From assembly GCF_015244705.1 (NCBI RefSeq), contig NZ_JABCQF010000002.1:248001-312000 (forward strand): a stretch of 64,000 nt of DNA. Reading direction: 5' to 3'. The first letter of the stretch is position 1, and each line of letters begins with the position of its first letter. The stretch is from Gluconobacter potus (lineage in GTDB: Bacteria > Pseudomonadota > Alphaproteobacteria > Acetobacterales > Acetobacteraceae). Below the pieces are notes generated by a model that was not told the DNA's origin, searched no databases, and was given only the letters and a program-made list of their open reading frames with translations. The translations under genes were made by a program, and so were the position numbers. Shown piece after piece: positions 42,029-50,340 of the stretch.

Positions 42029-42868
42029 ATGACCGCAGTGAATGACACGCAGCTTCCAACCAGCGAATTCGCCTCGATGGCGCTGGACGGGGATTCCCTT
42101 GCCCAGCTTCAGTCGGTTCTCGAAAAGGTGGAACAGGGCCGCGGGGTTCTCGTGCGTCTTGCAGACCTGATGGGGGGTGCGGTCGGACAGGCTACGCGAC
42201 TCGGTATGCAGGGACTCGGCCTGGCGCCGGCGGTGCAGGAGAAGTTCCACAACGCGGCTGAGATTGCCATCGAGCGGGCGTTCAAAGTCGCCATACTGGG
42301 GATCGACAACGACGCGCCCGCCGTCCGTGAGCCCTGGCGTGAGAATGTGGGGCAGGCCGCCGTGGCCGTTTCGGGCGCGCTGGGTGGTTTCGGCGGAATC
42401 TTCGGTCTGGCGCCGGATGTGGGCTTCACGACGCTGACCATCATGCGCGAGATCGCACGCATTGCCCGCGAGGAAGGCGAAGACCTGCGTAACGAAGACA
42501 CGCGCCGGGCCTGTCTGGAAGTCTTTGCGCTGCGCAGCTTCCCTGCACGGCAGAGCGAAGATGAGAGCGAGCTCGGGTTTTTCTCGGCGCGGGCACTGCT
42601 GCGCGGACGTCCGATCGTCATGCTGATGGCGGAAGTGGCGTCGCATTACGGAATTGGCCTGTCGCGCAAATTCGCGTTGCAGATGGTGCCGGTGGCAGGT
42701 GCGCTGTGTGGTGCGTCGCTCAATGCGGCGTTCCTCGCGCATTACCGCGCGCTGGCCCGGGCCCATTTCACGATCCGCCGTCTGGAACGCACGCATGGGC
42801 TGGCCGTTAAGGAAGCGGCTGCCGACCTGCGCGCAGGGGGAACGGGCACATCTGAAACATTCTCCTGA
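42029..42868 (+). CDS. EcsC family protein
   Basis: 279 residues. The EcsC family core runs over about 20-255, with a hydrophobic Gly/Ala stretch AVAVSGALGGFGGIFGLAPDVGFTTLTIMREIARIAREEGED and later LLRGRPIVMLMAEVASHYG. EcsC proteins are poorly understood, and some are linked to secretion or act as bacterial effector-like domains. The start is ATG 42029 (AGGAG eleven bases before) rather than TTG 42020, which sits too close to that box. The MAPEG gene starts 27 bases later. Confidence 0.88.
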   Translation: MTAVNDTQLPTSEFASMALDGDSLAQLQSVLEKVEQGRGVLVRLADLMGGAVGQATRLGMQGLGLAPAVQEKFHNAAEIAIERAFKVAILGIDNDAPAVREPWRENVGQAAVAVSGALGGFGGIFGLAPDVGFTTLTIMREIARIAREEGEDLRNEDTRRACLEVFALRSFPARQSEDESELGFFSARALLRGRPIVMLMAEVASHYGIGLSRKFALQMVPVAGALCGASLNAAFLAHYRALARAHFTIRRLERTHGLAVKEAAADLRAGGTGTSETFS

Positions 42869-42895
42869 TTTTCAGGAGCTTCCGGGGAAAAGCCC

Positions 42896-43285
42896 ATGCC
42901 GATCGGTCTTGTCTGGCTTGGATGGACACTGGTGCTGGCAGTCGTCCAGCTTTTCCTCACCGCCGCCGCGTGCCGCCAGCAGGACGGTCTGCAATGGGCG
43001 AGCAGCAACCGCGACGGTGACCCGCCCCGCTATACAGGGATGGCGGCACGGCTGAAGCGGGCGCAGGCCAATCTGGCGGAAACGCTGCCGATCTTTATCG
43101 GGGCGGTCCTGCTGAGCTGGGTCTCGGGCCGGTACAGCCCGCTGACGGGCTGGGGTGCGGGGATCTATTTCCTGGCGCGGACACTCTATGTGCCGGCCTA
43201 CGCGTTTGGCTGGGGGCCGGTGCGCAGTCTGATCTGGGGGATCTCGATGGCCGGTCTGATCCTGGTGCTGATCAGTCTGCTGTGA
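42896..43285 (+). CDS. MAPEG family membrane protein
   Basis: 129 residues, four membrane segments. The central RYTGMAARLKRAQANLAETLPIFIGAVLL matches MAPEG, the eicosanoid/glutathione-metabolism family, where the Arg/Asn/Glu of RAQANLAE lie near the glutathione site. Bacterial members often have glutathione transferase or peroxidase activity. The last 14 bases overlap the convergent small gene at 43272. Confidence 0.92.
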   Translation: MPIGLVWLGWTLVLAVVQLFLTAAACRQQDGLQWASSNRDGDPPRYTGMAARLKRAQANLAETLPIFIGAVLLSWVSGRYSPLTGWGAGIYFLARTLYVPAYAFGWGPVRSLIWGISMAGLILVLISLL

Positions 43286-43475
43286 AGGACGCCTCGGTCA
43301 TGGACGGGGGTTCGACGCCTTCGCGCATCATCCACAGATCCACGAGTGCGGAGATGACCAGGCAGACGGCGCTGACCTTGGCCAGGGTCATCAGCAGGCC
43401 ATGCGCTTCGGGCATTGCGAGACGCAGTGCGCCGAGAATGACGAGAATGATGGCATAGACGAAGGCAAGCGGCAC
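43272..43475 (-). CDS. Small two-helix membrane protein, hypothetical
   Basis: 67 residues starting at GTG 43475, with GGGAG seven bases upstream. Two membrane segments (about 2-18 and 28-48) are joined by a short loop, MPEAHG, and the tail is acidic. No family recognised. The frame extends far upstream through aat, but the ribosome site and hydropathy fix the start here. It overlaps the MAPEG gene 3' end by 14 bases and diverges from aat. Confidence 0.6.
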   Translation of the reverse strand: MPLAFVYAIILVILGALRLAMPEAHGLLMTLAKVSAVCLVISALVDLWMMREGVEPPSMTEASFTAD

Positions 43476-43580
43476 TGGCGGTCTCCCTGACGATGGATCA
43501 CCCTTACCATGCCCGCTGTCGGCACGGCCATGTTTTCCCGTGCCACCCCGGATCATGACACGAGCAAAGACTGTACCCTC

Positions 43581-44258
43581 ATGGACGACATAACGCCGGA
43601 TCTTCTGCTGCGGGCCTATGCCTCGGGGATCTTTCCCATGGCGCCCGACGCCGGGAGTACGGAACTCTCGTGGTACCTGCCCGAAGAGCGCGGGATCATG
43701 CCGCTGAACGGGATGCATGTTCCAAAGAAGCTCATGCGGCTGGTGATGTCCGGCAGAATGATGGTGACGGCGGACCGGGCTTTCGATGAGGTCATGCTGG
43801 CCTGCGCGGAGCCTGCTCCGGGGCGGGAGACGACCTGGATCAGCGGCCGCATCCGCACTCTTTACGGTGCGCTGCACCGGCAGGGAAACGCCCATTCCAT
43901 CGAGGTCTGGGACGGCAAAAAGCTGGTGGGCGGCCTGTATGGCGTGTCGCTGCGCGGGGCTTTTTTCGGCGAGAGCATGTTTTCGCGCGAACGTGATGCT
44001 TCTAAGGTGGCTCTGGTTCATCTTGTCGCAGGGTTGCGAAAGGGGCGGTTCACGCTGCTGGATACGCAATACACCACGCCTCATCTGACGGGGCTTGGCG
44101 GTATCGGGATTCCGGCGGCGGATTATCAGTCCCTGCTTCATCAGGCGCTGACCGTGCGCGCGGTCTGGCCTGACGATTTCAGCCTTCAGGCCCTGCGGGA
44201 ATCCATTGCGTCCCTGCGTGTGCCTGCCGGGCGCGCGCCTGCCGGAGATCCGCCATGA
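43581..44258 (+). CDS. aat: Leucyl/phenylalanyl-tRNA--protein transferase
   Basis: 225 residues from ATG 43581. It adds Leu or Phe to proteins that begin with Arg or Lys, marking them for ClpS/ClpAP degradation. Family signature blocks are LLLRAYASGIFPMA, WYLPEERGIMPL, TWISGRI, HSIEVWDGKKLVGGLYGVSLRGAFFGESMFS and LLDTQYTTPHL. The frame is open to ATG 43509, but the extra 24 residues are not family-like. No start has a strong ribosome site. It overlaps the next gene by four bases. Confidence 0.93.
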   Translation: MDDITPDLLLRAYASGIFPMAPDAGSTELSWYLPEERGIMPLNGMHVPKKLMRLVMSGRMMVTADRAFDEVMLACAEPAPGRETTWISGRIRTLYGALHRQGNAHSIEVWDGKKLVGGLYGVSLRGAFFGESMFSRERDASKVALVHLVAGLRKGRFTLLDTQYTTPHLTGLGGIGIPAADYQSLLHQALTVRAVWPDDFSLQALRESIASLRVPAGRAPAGDPP

Positions 44259-45172
44259 CTGTTTTCACGCGCCCCGCCCTCCTGTCTGTCGCGCCATTGG
44301 GGCTGCTGGCCGTCGGGCTGTGTCTGGTGACGCCGGCCCGTGCGGAAGATCATCCCCGCCTGACGCCGACGCGCGATGTCACGGTTGTTTATGAACTCAC
44401 CACGCCATCCGCGCCGCCCAAGGCGGGGCCCAACACCGTCAAGGTGGCGTTCTCGGGGGCGGGCGATCTGCTGCGGATTGATTCGCAGGACGGCAATGGC
44501 GTCACGATTCTCGACCGGCCGGGGCAGCAGGTGACGCTCGTGATGATGAAGCAGCAGGTTTATACGCGCCTGCATCCCAGCCACGGCCTGCATAATCCGT
44601 TCATGCTCGATCTGGACATGCAGTACACGCCGGCGGGGCATGAAACCGTGGCGGGCGTGGCCTGTGAGCGCTGGGATATCCAGAGCAGCCATGGCAAGGC
44701 CAGTGCCTGCGTGACGGAAGACGGCGTCATTCTGGCTGAGAATGGCGTGGATGCGGATGGGGTGGAAGGATCGATCAAGGCACTTTCGGTGTCCTATCAG
44801 GATATTCCGTCCTCGACGTTCGAGCCGCCGGCGGGCTTCCATGTTCTGGAGCCGAAGGCCCGGCCGGCCCATCAGAGTCAGGCGGGAAGTGCGACGCCGT
44901 CTCCCGTGCCGGAAACGTCGGGCAGCGACACGAAGACGACAATGCCCGAGACGGCTTCTTCCGAGACGTCCGATTCCGATAGTCCTGTGATCGGGAGCCG
45001 GGATACTCCGGCTCCGGCGACGACAACGCCTGGCCCCGCGACGCCCTTGCCGGGTCAGTCTTCCCAGACCGATACGACGCAGCCTTCCGTCTCCAATGAT
45101 TCTTCGGGGGATGGCTCGGTGTCTGCTCCGGACCAGCCGCCCAGCGGTCCTGCTGATGGAAACCACAAATGA
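44255..45172 (+). CDS. Secreted protein resembling DUF4412, with low-complexity tail
   Basis: 305 residues. Signal peptide (1-30, ending TPARA). The folded part (about 38-195) alternates strands and resembles the LolA-like DUF4412 pattern: RDVTVVYELTT, LLRIDSQDGNGVTILDR, AGVACERWDIQ. The last 110 residues are Ser/Thr/Pro-rich, probably disordered. The next gene appears to be a paralogue without the tail. ATGA overlap with aat on the 5' side and with the next gene on the 3' side gives a three-gene coupled unit. Confidence 0.75.
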   Translation: MTVFTRPALLSVAPLGLLAVGLCLVTPARAEDHPRLTPTRDVTVVYELTTPSAPPKAGPNTVKVAFSGAGDLLRIDSQDGNGVTILDRPGQQVTLVMMKQQVYTRLHPSHGLHNPFMLDLDMQYTPAGHETVAGVACERWDIQSSHGKASACVTEDGVILAENGVDADGVEGSIKALSVSYQDIPSSTFEPPAGFHVLEPKARPAHQSQAGSATPSPVPETSGSDTKTTMPETASSETSDSDSPVIGSRDTPAPATTTPGPATPLPGQSSQTDTTQPSVSNDSSGDGSVSAPDQPPSGPADGNHK

Positions 45173-45789
45173 GAATGACGTTTCTGCGCGGCGCAGGTGG
45201 GGCGGCCTGTGTTCTGATGGTGGCTGTTTACGCTTTTCCGGCGAGGGCGGATGTGCCGTCCGCTCCGGTTCCGGGACCCGCGCCGGAGCCAGGTTCGGCG
45301 CCGCTGGTGACGCCGCTGCATGACACCGACATCGATTACGTCCTGACCGGTCCGTCCGGGCAGCGTCTGCACCAGCGCATGCGCTGGACAGCCGCGCTGT
45401 GGCGGCAGCGGGTCGAGCCGGAGGGCTCGGCAACGGTCATGCTGACGGATTACCGCACACATACGCTCATGGTGCTGGATGGTACGAACCGCACGGCGAC
45501 TGTCATGGCTGCGCCGGGCGCAGGATTTTCCGCCCCAGGGACGCCGGCTGCCGGCTTCTGGCGCAGGCTGGGGCAGGGCAGGATCGCGGGGGAAGCCTGC
45601 ACGATCTGGGAAAGCGCGGACAGCGACAGTCACCCGACCACATTCTGTTACACGGATGATGGTCTCATGCTTGGGGCGGTCCATGATGGAAAGCCGGTCG
45701 TGGAGGCTGTTTCTGTCAGCCATGCCCCGCAGCCTGTCGAGATTTTCGACCCGCCGCCGGGTTATCACCGCGTTGATCCGCCGCGCTGA
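45169..45789 (+). CDS. Secreted DUF4412-like paralogue
   Basis: 206 residues. Signal peptide (about 1-27, ending FPARA), a Pro-rich linker, then the same layout as the preceding protein: DIDYVLTGPSGQRLHQRMRW, VMLTDYRTHTLMVLD, AGEACTIWESADSD, and a final FDPPPGYHRVDPP that corresponds to FEPPAGFHVLEP in the neighbour. This alignment by eye is the evidence for paralogy. A periplasmic binding or stabilising role is possible. Function unknown. Confidence 0.75.
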   Translation: MRMTFLRGAGGAACVLMVAVYAFPARADVPSAPVPGPAPEPGSAPLVTPLHDTDIDYVLTGPSGQRLHQRMRWTAALWRQRVEPEGSATVMLTDYRTHTLMVLDGTNRTATVMAAPGAGFSAPGTPAAGFWRRLGQGRIAGEACTIWESADSDSHPTTFCYTDDGLMLGAVHDGKPVVEAVSVSHAPQPVEIFDPPPGYHRVDPPR

Positions 45790-45955
45790 AGCCGTGGGGT
45801 GAGAGCAGGAGCAGGCGCTGTTACAATTTGTCCGTCTCCTGCCATGATTGGCGCCTCTTGCTGCCATTTTCAGCGGGCATGATCTTTCTCATGGACGGAA
45901 AAGACCCCTTTCATCCGGGGATTTCCGGTCCACGTGTTTCGAGGAGAAAGATGCC

Positions 45956-46333
45956 ATGCGTCGCATCACACGTGCAGTTCTTATGGCCGCTCCCCTGCTG
46001 ATTGGTTCTGCCATCGTTCCGAATGTTCTGGTGCCACAGGCCCAGGCTCACTGGCATGGCGGTGGTCGCGGCCCCGGTTATGGATATGGCGGGCCGCGTG
46101 GCGGCTGGCATGGAGGCTACCGTGATCATTCCGGCGCCATTGTAGGCGGGATCCTTGGCGGTCTGGCTCTGGGTGCCGTGGGTGGCGCGCTTCTGGCGCA
46201 GCCTTATGCCCCTCCGCCGCCCCCGCCACAGGTGGTCTATGCTCCGCCGGCAGTCGTCTATGCCCCGCAGCCGCAGGTTGTATACGGACCGCCGCCAGGT
46301 CCGGCCTATCCCGGGATGTATCGGGGTTACTGA
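45956..46333 (+). CDS. Small secreted Gly/Pro/Tyr-rich protein
   Basis: 125 residues from ATG 45956, with AGGAG nine bases before. Signal peptide (1-31, ending AQA). The mature part is HWHGGGRGPGYGYGGPRGG, then a glycine-zipper-like hydrophobic segment (IVGGILGGLALGAVGGALL) and a C-terminal run of VVYAPP/VVYGPP repeats. Similar small proteins are common in acetic acid bacteria and may sit in the outer membrane. No enzymatic motif. The upstream 166 bases show no clear promoter. Confidence 0.8.
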   Translation: MRRITRAVLMAAPLLIGSAIVPNVLVPQAQAHWHGGGRGPGYGYGGPRGGWHGGYRDHSGAIVGGILGGLALGAVGGALLAQPYAPPPPPPQVVYAPPAVVYAPQPQVVYGPPPGPAYPGMYRGY

Positions 46334-46396
46334 TCTCGGCAAACTGAACGCTTTGTGTCCGCTTTGCCTTGATCGGACTGGAAGGGTGAGGCAATC

Positions 46397-46903
46397 ATGC
46401 CCGTCATGACAGCTTCTTCCCCCAGAACGGACCTTCAGCCGGGTGACCGGGCGCCGGACTTCACGCTTTCCGCCTCGGGCGGACGTACGGTCAGCAGTGC
46501 GGAGCTGAAGGGGAAGCCCTATCTGCTCTATTTCTATCCGAAGGCCGATACACCGGGCTGCACCACACAGGCCTGTGGCCTTCAGGAAGTCCTGCCGAAG
46601 TTCGAGGCTGATGGTCTGACCATCATTGGCGTCAGTCCCGATCCGGTGGCGAAAATTGAAAAATTCGCCACCAAATACGGGCTTCAGTTTCCGCTGGCCT
46701 CGGACGAGCACCATGCCGTCGCCGAGGCTTACGGAACATGGGTTGAGAAATCCATGTATGGCCGGACCTATATGGGAATGGAGCGCAGTTCCTTCCTGGT
46801 GGACGGGCAGGGCATCATCCGGAATGTGTGGCGCAAGGTGAAGCCTGCGACCCATGCGGCCCTGGTGGCTGAAGCGTTCCGGGATCTCTCTTCGGGGGCC
46901 TGA
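46397..46903 (+). CDS. bcp: Thioredoxin-dependent peroxiredoxin (Bcp/PrxQ)
   Basis: 168 residues. The PrxQ active site PGCTTQACGL has both the peroxidatic Cys and the resolving Cys five residues on. Family blocks DRAPDFTL, LLYFYPKADTPGC and SFLVDGQGIIRNVWRKVKP are intact. It reduces H2O2 and organic hydroperoxides in the cytoplasm using thioredoxin. GGTGAGG precedes the ATG. Confidence 0.95.
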   Translation: MPVMTASSPRTDLQPGDRAPDFTLSASGGRTVSSAELKGKPYLLYFYPKADTPGCTTQACGLQEVLPKFEADGLTIIGVSPDPVAKIEKFATKYGLQFPLASDEHHAVAEAYGTWVEKSMYGRTYMGMERSSFLVDGQGIIRNVWRKVKPATHAALVAEAFRDLSSGA

Positions 46904-46962
46904 GGGCTTCCTCCACAAACTTTTACGAGGGAGACAGGCCGGAAACGCGCCGATGACCGTCT

Positions 46963-49900
46963 ATGGCCGTCCCCGACTTCCCGCGCCCTCCCCGCAGGCG
47001 TTTCCGTCCTTTCTGCCCGGGACCACAGTTTCCCCGCCATCTGCATATCGCACGCTGGGCGGCGCTGGTCTGCGTCACGCCCATTGCGCTCGTCGCTGCT
47101 GCTGGAAGCGTTTTCCTGTGGGAGCTGGCGCATGGTCCGGTGGACATCACGCGCGTCTCGCATCTCGTGGAGCCTGTTTCCATCGCGGCGGGCAAGCGTC
47201 CCGGACATCCGGCCGGCCGTCTGAGCTGGGATACGCTGCGCATCCAGTGGCAGCCTGCTGCGGGCGGTGTTCCCGCCGGGCTGGTGCTGATGGCGCGCGG
47301 GCTCAAAGTCACCCGCTTCGATAATCTGATCGCCGAACGTGCCGAAGAGGCCGATGCCGTTCTGTCGCTGAGCGCGCTGTTCGACGGCGTAATCGCGCCC
47401 CGGACCCTGCGGCTTGAGAATGCCACGCTGGCCCTGCGCCGTCTGCCCGATGGCGATGTGGACATGGACCTGCCCAACCAGAAGCGGGGCGGCCGGGGTG
47501 TGCCCACACGGCTCGACCGGCTGCGGGCGATCGATGTGCATAACGTTTCCATCACGCTTGCCGGACTGCCGCAGGACCGGACCGCCGTGATCGGGCCGGT
47601 CGAGATGCAGGCGCGCCGCATCCGGGTGGCGCCGCATTCGCCGGATTTCGTCTGGACGGGAACGGCGCGGACGATGGTTATGCTCGACGGGTTCCGCACG
47701 ACCCTGACGGCGCAGGCCAGGCAGGTCGGGAATACGGGCAGGCTGCATCTGGGCAGCACGCCGTTCGAACCTGCGGAGCTTGGCGTTTTCAGCCCGCTGG
47801 CGGCGGACTGGCATGTTCCGGTGTCAATCAGTGCTGATGCGGTTTTTGTGCCGCATGGCATGGACGAGCAGCCCTCGGAGCTGACGCTGAACCTGTCGCT
47901 GGGCGACGGAGAGGTTTTCCAGAAAACGGCCGATCCGATTCATCTTCACGCCGGGCAGGCGAGCGTGCATCTGCGGATGGATCGCCCGGGTCTGGACGGG
48001 GGTGCCACGGTTTCGGTGCCGTCTGCCGGGCTGGATGTGGCGGATAATGCGGGTGCGCTGACGCATGTGCATGCCTCGGCCAGTCTGAGGCTGGACAGTC
48101 TGCGCCAGCCAAAGGTGATGGACGGGGACGCCGAAGCCGGGCTGGACGGGGTGCGCTTTGCGACGCTGGGCTCCATCTGGCCGGCCAGCATCATCAAGGG
48201 CGGCCGGCGCTGGATTTCCAGGAACATCACCGACGGCACGGGGCGCGATCTTGAGGTCAAAGCCCATCTGCATGGCGATCATGGGCCGGACAGCATTCTG
48301 CCGGTCTCGGTTCAGGGGCAGCTGACAGGGCGCGGGCTGACGGTGAACTGGCTGCGGCCGGTTCCACCCGCGACGGGTCTGGATGCGTCCCTGCATTTCG
48401 ACGGGCCGGAAACGCTCGTGATTGATCTGAGCCGGGGTGTCCAGCCCACGGGCGTGAAGGAGAATGTGCTTCTTCCGGACGGGGAGATCCGGATTGGCGA
48501 TCTGTATGCCAAGGATCAGACCGGCGATATTTCCACGCATCTGACGGGGCCTCTGGCGGGGTTCATGTCCGCGCTGGCGCATCCGAGGCTGCATCTTCTG
48601 GCGCGGCATCCGCTGCCGTTCACGCATCCGGACGGGATGGTGGATGCGCATGTGCGTCTGACGCTGCCGCTTGTTGCGCATATTCCGGACGGGGCGCTTC
48701 ATGTCTGGACGCAGACCACGTTCTCCGGCGTTCATCTGGGTAATGTGTTGATGGGGCAGCCGGTGGACGGGGCGTCGGGGAAGATGTCCGCGACCGAGGA
48801 TGGGCTGGACCTGACGGGGGACGGGCGGCTTGCGGGGATTCCCACGCATGTCGTGCTGCATGAGAATTTTCAGGGCGGGGCGCCCTCGCGGGTGTTGCAG
48901 ACGATCGATGCGCGTTCGGTTCTGGACCCGCAGTCCACCGCGAAGGCCCGGATTGCGCCGGGCGGGCTGTTTGACGGGCATGCGGTTCTGAATGCGCATT
49001 TCGTGCAGCAGGCCAATGAGATGTCCGATCTGAAGCTGTCGCTGGACATGGCGCAGGCGGCGCTGACGGTGCCGATCTGGGCCAAGCCGCTGGGAGAGCC
49101 TGCGACGGCCATGGTGCATATCGGGTTCCAGAAAGGGCGGATGTCGGTTCTGGATGGATTGCAGGCGCATGGGACCGGGCTTTCCGTGGCGGGGCGCGGT
49201 GTGACCCGTGCGGGCAAGCTGACGGGGATCGTGCTTGAGGGCTTCCGGATCGGCCGGACGGAGGGCGATGCGCGCATTGCCCTGCCGCAGGCCGTGGATC
49301 AGCCGATTGGCGTGACGGTCGATGCGGATCCGCTGGATCTGGCACCGATGTTCGCACCCCATCCGCCGACGGCGCCCGCTGCTGCGCCGCGGGGTGGTTC
49401 AGGCGAGAAGAGCGTGTCCATGGGGGACAGCTGGTCCATCAGCCTGAATGCGCCGCATGTCTATTATGGGCCCAAGGCACAGGTCGGCGGTGTCGTCTCC
49501 CAGATCGAACTGCGGAACGGGCATCTGGCTTCGGGGCGGTTTGCACTTGATGCGCCCACGCGGGTCCGGGCGGTTCTGGCCGATACAGGGCGTGAGCATC
49601 CTTTCGTTCTGGATATCGATAATCTGGGGACGCTGCTTGAAGGTCTGGGTCTGTATGACCGTATCCGGGGCGGGCAGACGCATCTGGACGGGGTGTTCAC
49701 GCCGGACGAGACGACCGTGCGGAAGGTACCGGAAGGTCGGAACACGAAATCAGCCGGGTTGTGGGGCGGGTTGCCGCCGTTCCGCGGGCATGTGGAAATG
49801 GGGCCGTCGCAGTTCCTGCGGCCGCCTCTGACGCTGACGGCGGTGTCGGATCTGTCCCCGCTGCACTGGCTGACCAATCATCTGGACCGGTTCGAGATCA

Positions 49901-50229
49901 GTCATCTGGCGACGCGTCTGAGCCTGGCGGGGAACCTGCTGGTGCTGCATGACGGGGTGATCGGCAATCAGGCGCTTGGGGCCACGATGGAAGGGCCGAT
50001 CGACCTGACGACGTCTAAGTTGAACCTGAACGGGACGATCGTCCCGCTGTTCGGGCTCAATGCGCTGCCAGGGCGGCTGCCGGTGCTGGGGCATCTGCTG
50101 TCTCCCGAGAAGGGGGGTGGCCTGCTGGCGGCGACGTTTGATCTGCACGGGACGGTCGAGAAGCCGGATCTGTCGGTCAATCCGCTGTCGATGCTGCTGC
50201 CGGGCGTGATGCGGCGCATCCTTCATTAA
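46963..50229 (+). CDS. YhdP/AsmA-like envelope protein
   Basis: 1088 residues. One N-terminal membrane anchor (about 30-55), then a very long periplasmic region of repeated beta-strands that fits the YhdP branch of the AsmA-like superfamily. These proteins form bridge-like channels that carry phospholipids between the inner and outer membrane. The C-terminal region (about 950-1085: LTAVSDLSPLHWLTNH, LSLAGNLLVLHDGVIGNQALGATMEGPIDL, LPVLGHLLSPEKGGG) is the conserved AsmA-like end. The ATG at 46963 has a weak ribosome site. A second AsmA-family gene lies at 52760. Confidence 0.88.
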   Translation: MAVPDFPRPPRRRFRPFCPGPQFPRHLHIARWAALVCVTPIALVAAAGSVFLWELAHGPVDITRVSHLVEPVSIAAGKRPGHPAGRLSWDTLRIQWQPAAGGVPAGLVLMARGLKVTRFDNLIAERAEEADAVLSLSALFDGVIAPRTLRLENATLALRRLPDGDVDMDLPNQKRGGRGVPTRLDRLRAIDVHNVSITLAGLPQDRTAVIGPVEMQARRIRVAPHSPDFVWTGTARTMVMLDGFRTTLTAQARQVGNTGRLHLGSTPFEPAELGVFSPLAADWHVPVSISADAVFVPHGMDEQPSELTLNLSLGDGEVFQKTADPIHLHAGQASVHLRMDRPGLDGGATVSVPSAGLDVADNAGALTHVHASASLRLDSLRQPKVMDGDAEAGLDGVRFATLGSIWPASIIKGGRRWISRNITDGTGRDLEVKAHLHGDHGPDSILPVSVQGQLTGRGLTVNWLRPVPPATGLDASLHFDGPETLVIDLSRGVQPTGVKENVLLPDGEIRIGDLYAKDQTGDISTHLTGPLAGFMSALAHPRLHLLARHPLPFTHPDGMVDAHVRLTLPLVAHIPDGALHVWTQTTFSGVHLGNVLMGQPVDGASGKMSATEDGLDLTGDGRLAGIPTHVVLHENFQGGAPSRVLQTIDARSVLDPQSTAKARIAPGGLFDGHAVLNAHFVQQANEMSDLKLSLDMAQAALTVPIWAKPLGEPATAMVHIGFQKGRMSVLDGLQAHGTGLSVAGRGVTRAGKLTGIVLEGFRIGRTEGDARIALPQAVDQPIGVTVDADPLDLAPMFAPHPPTAPAAAPRGGSGEKSVSMGDSWSISLNAPHVYYGPKAQVGGVVSQIELRNGHLASGRFALDAPTRVRAVLADTGREHPFVLDIDNLGTLLEGLGLYDRIRGGQTHLDGVFTPDETTVRKVPEGRNTKSAGLWGGLPPFRGHVEMGPSQFLRPPLTLTAVSDLSPLHWLTNHLDRFEISHLATRLSLAGNLLVLHDGVIGNQALGATMEGPIDLTTSKLNLNGTIVPLFGLNALPGRLPVLGHLLSPEKGGGLLAATFDLHGTVEKPDLSVNPLSMLLPGVMRRILH

Positions 50230-50340
50230 GTCGGCGGCCGGGGTTATGCTCCGGTAACGTGAGGCCGGGGATTTTCCTGACCGGCCAGGCTTCCCATATC
50301 CGGGGAGCAGACCTTCTGACGGGGCTTCGGGGAGCGGGAG

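Noticed and set aside
46200-46300. Short repeats of ccgcc and gtctatgc units
   Set aside because: They encode the VVYAPP repeats of the small secreted protein.
45911-46918. 335-residue minus-strand frame across bcp
   Set aside because: Shadow. bcp and the small secreted gene on plus have ribosome sites and clear features.
47824-49362. 512-residue minus-strand frame
   Set aside because: Arg/Gln/His-rich shadow of the YhdP-like gene.
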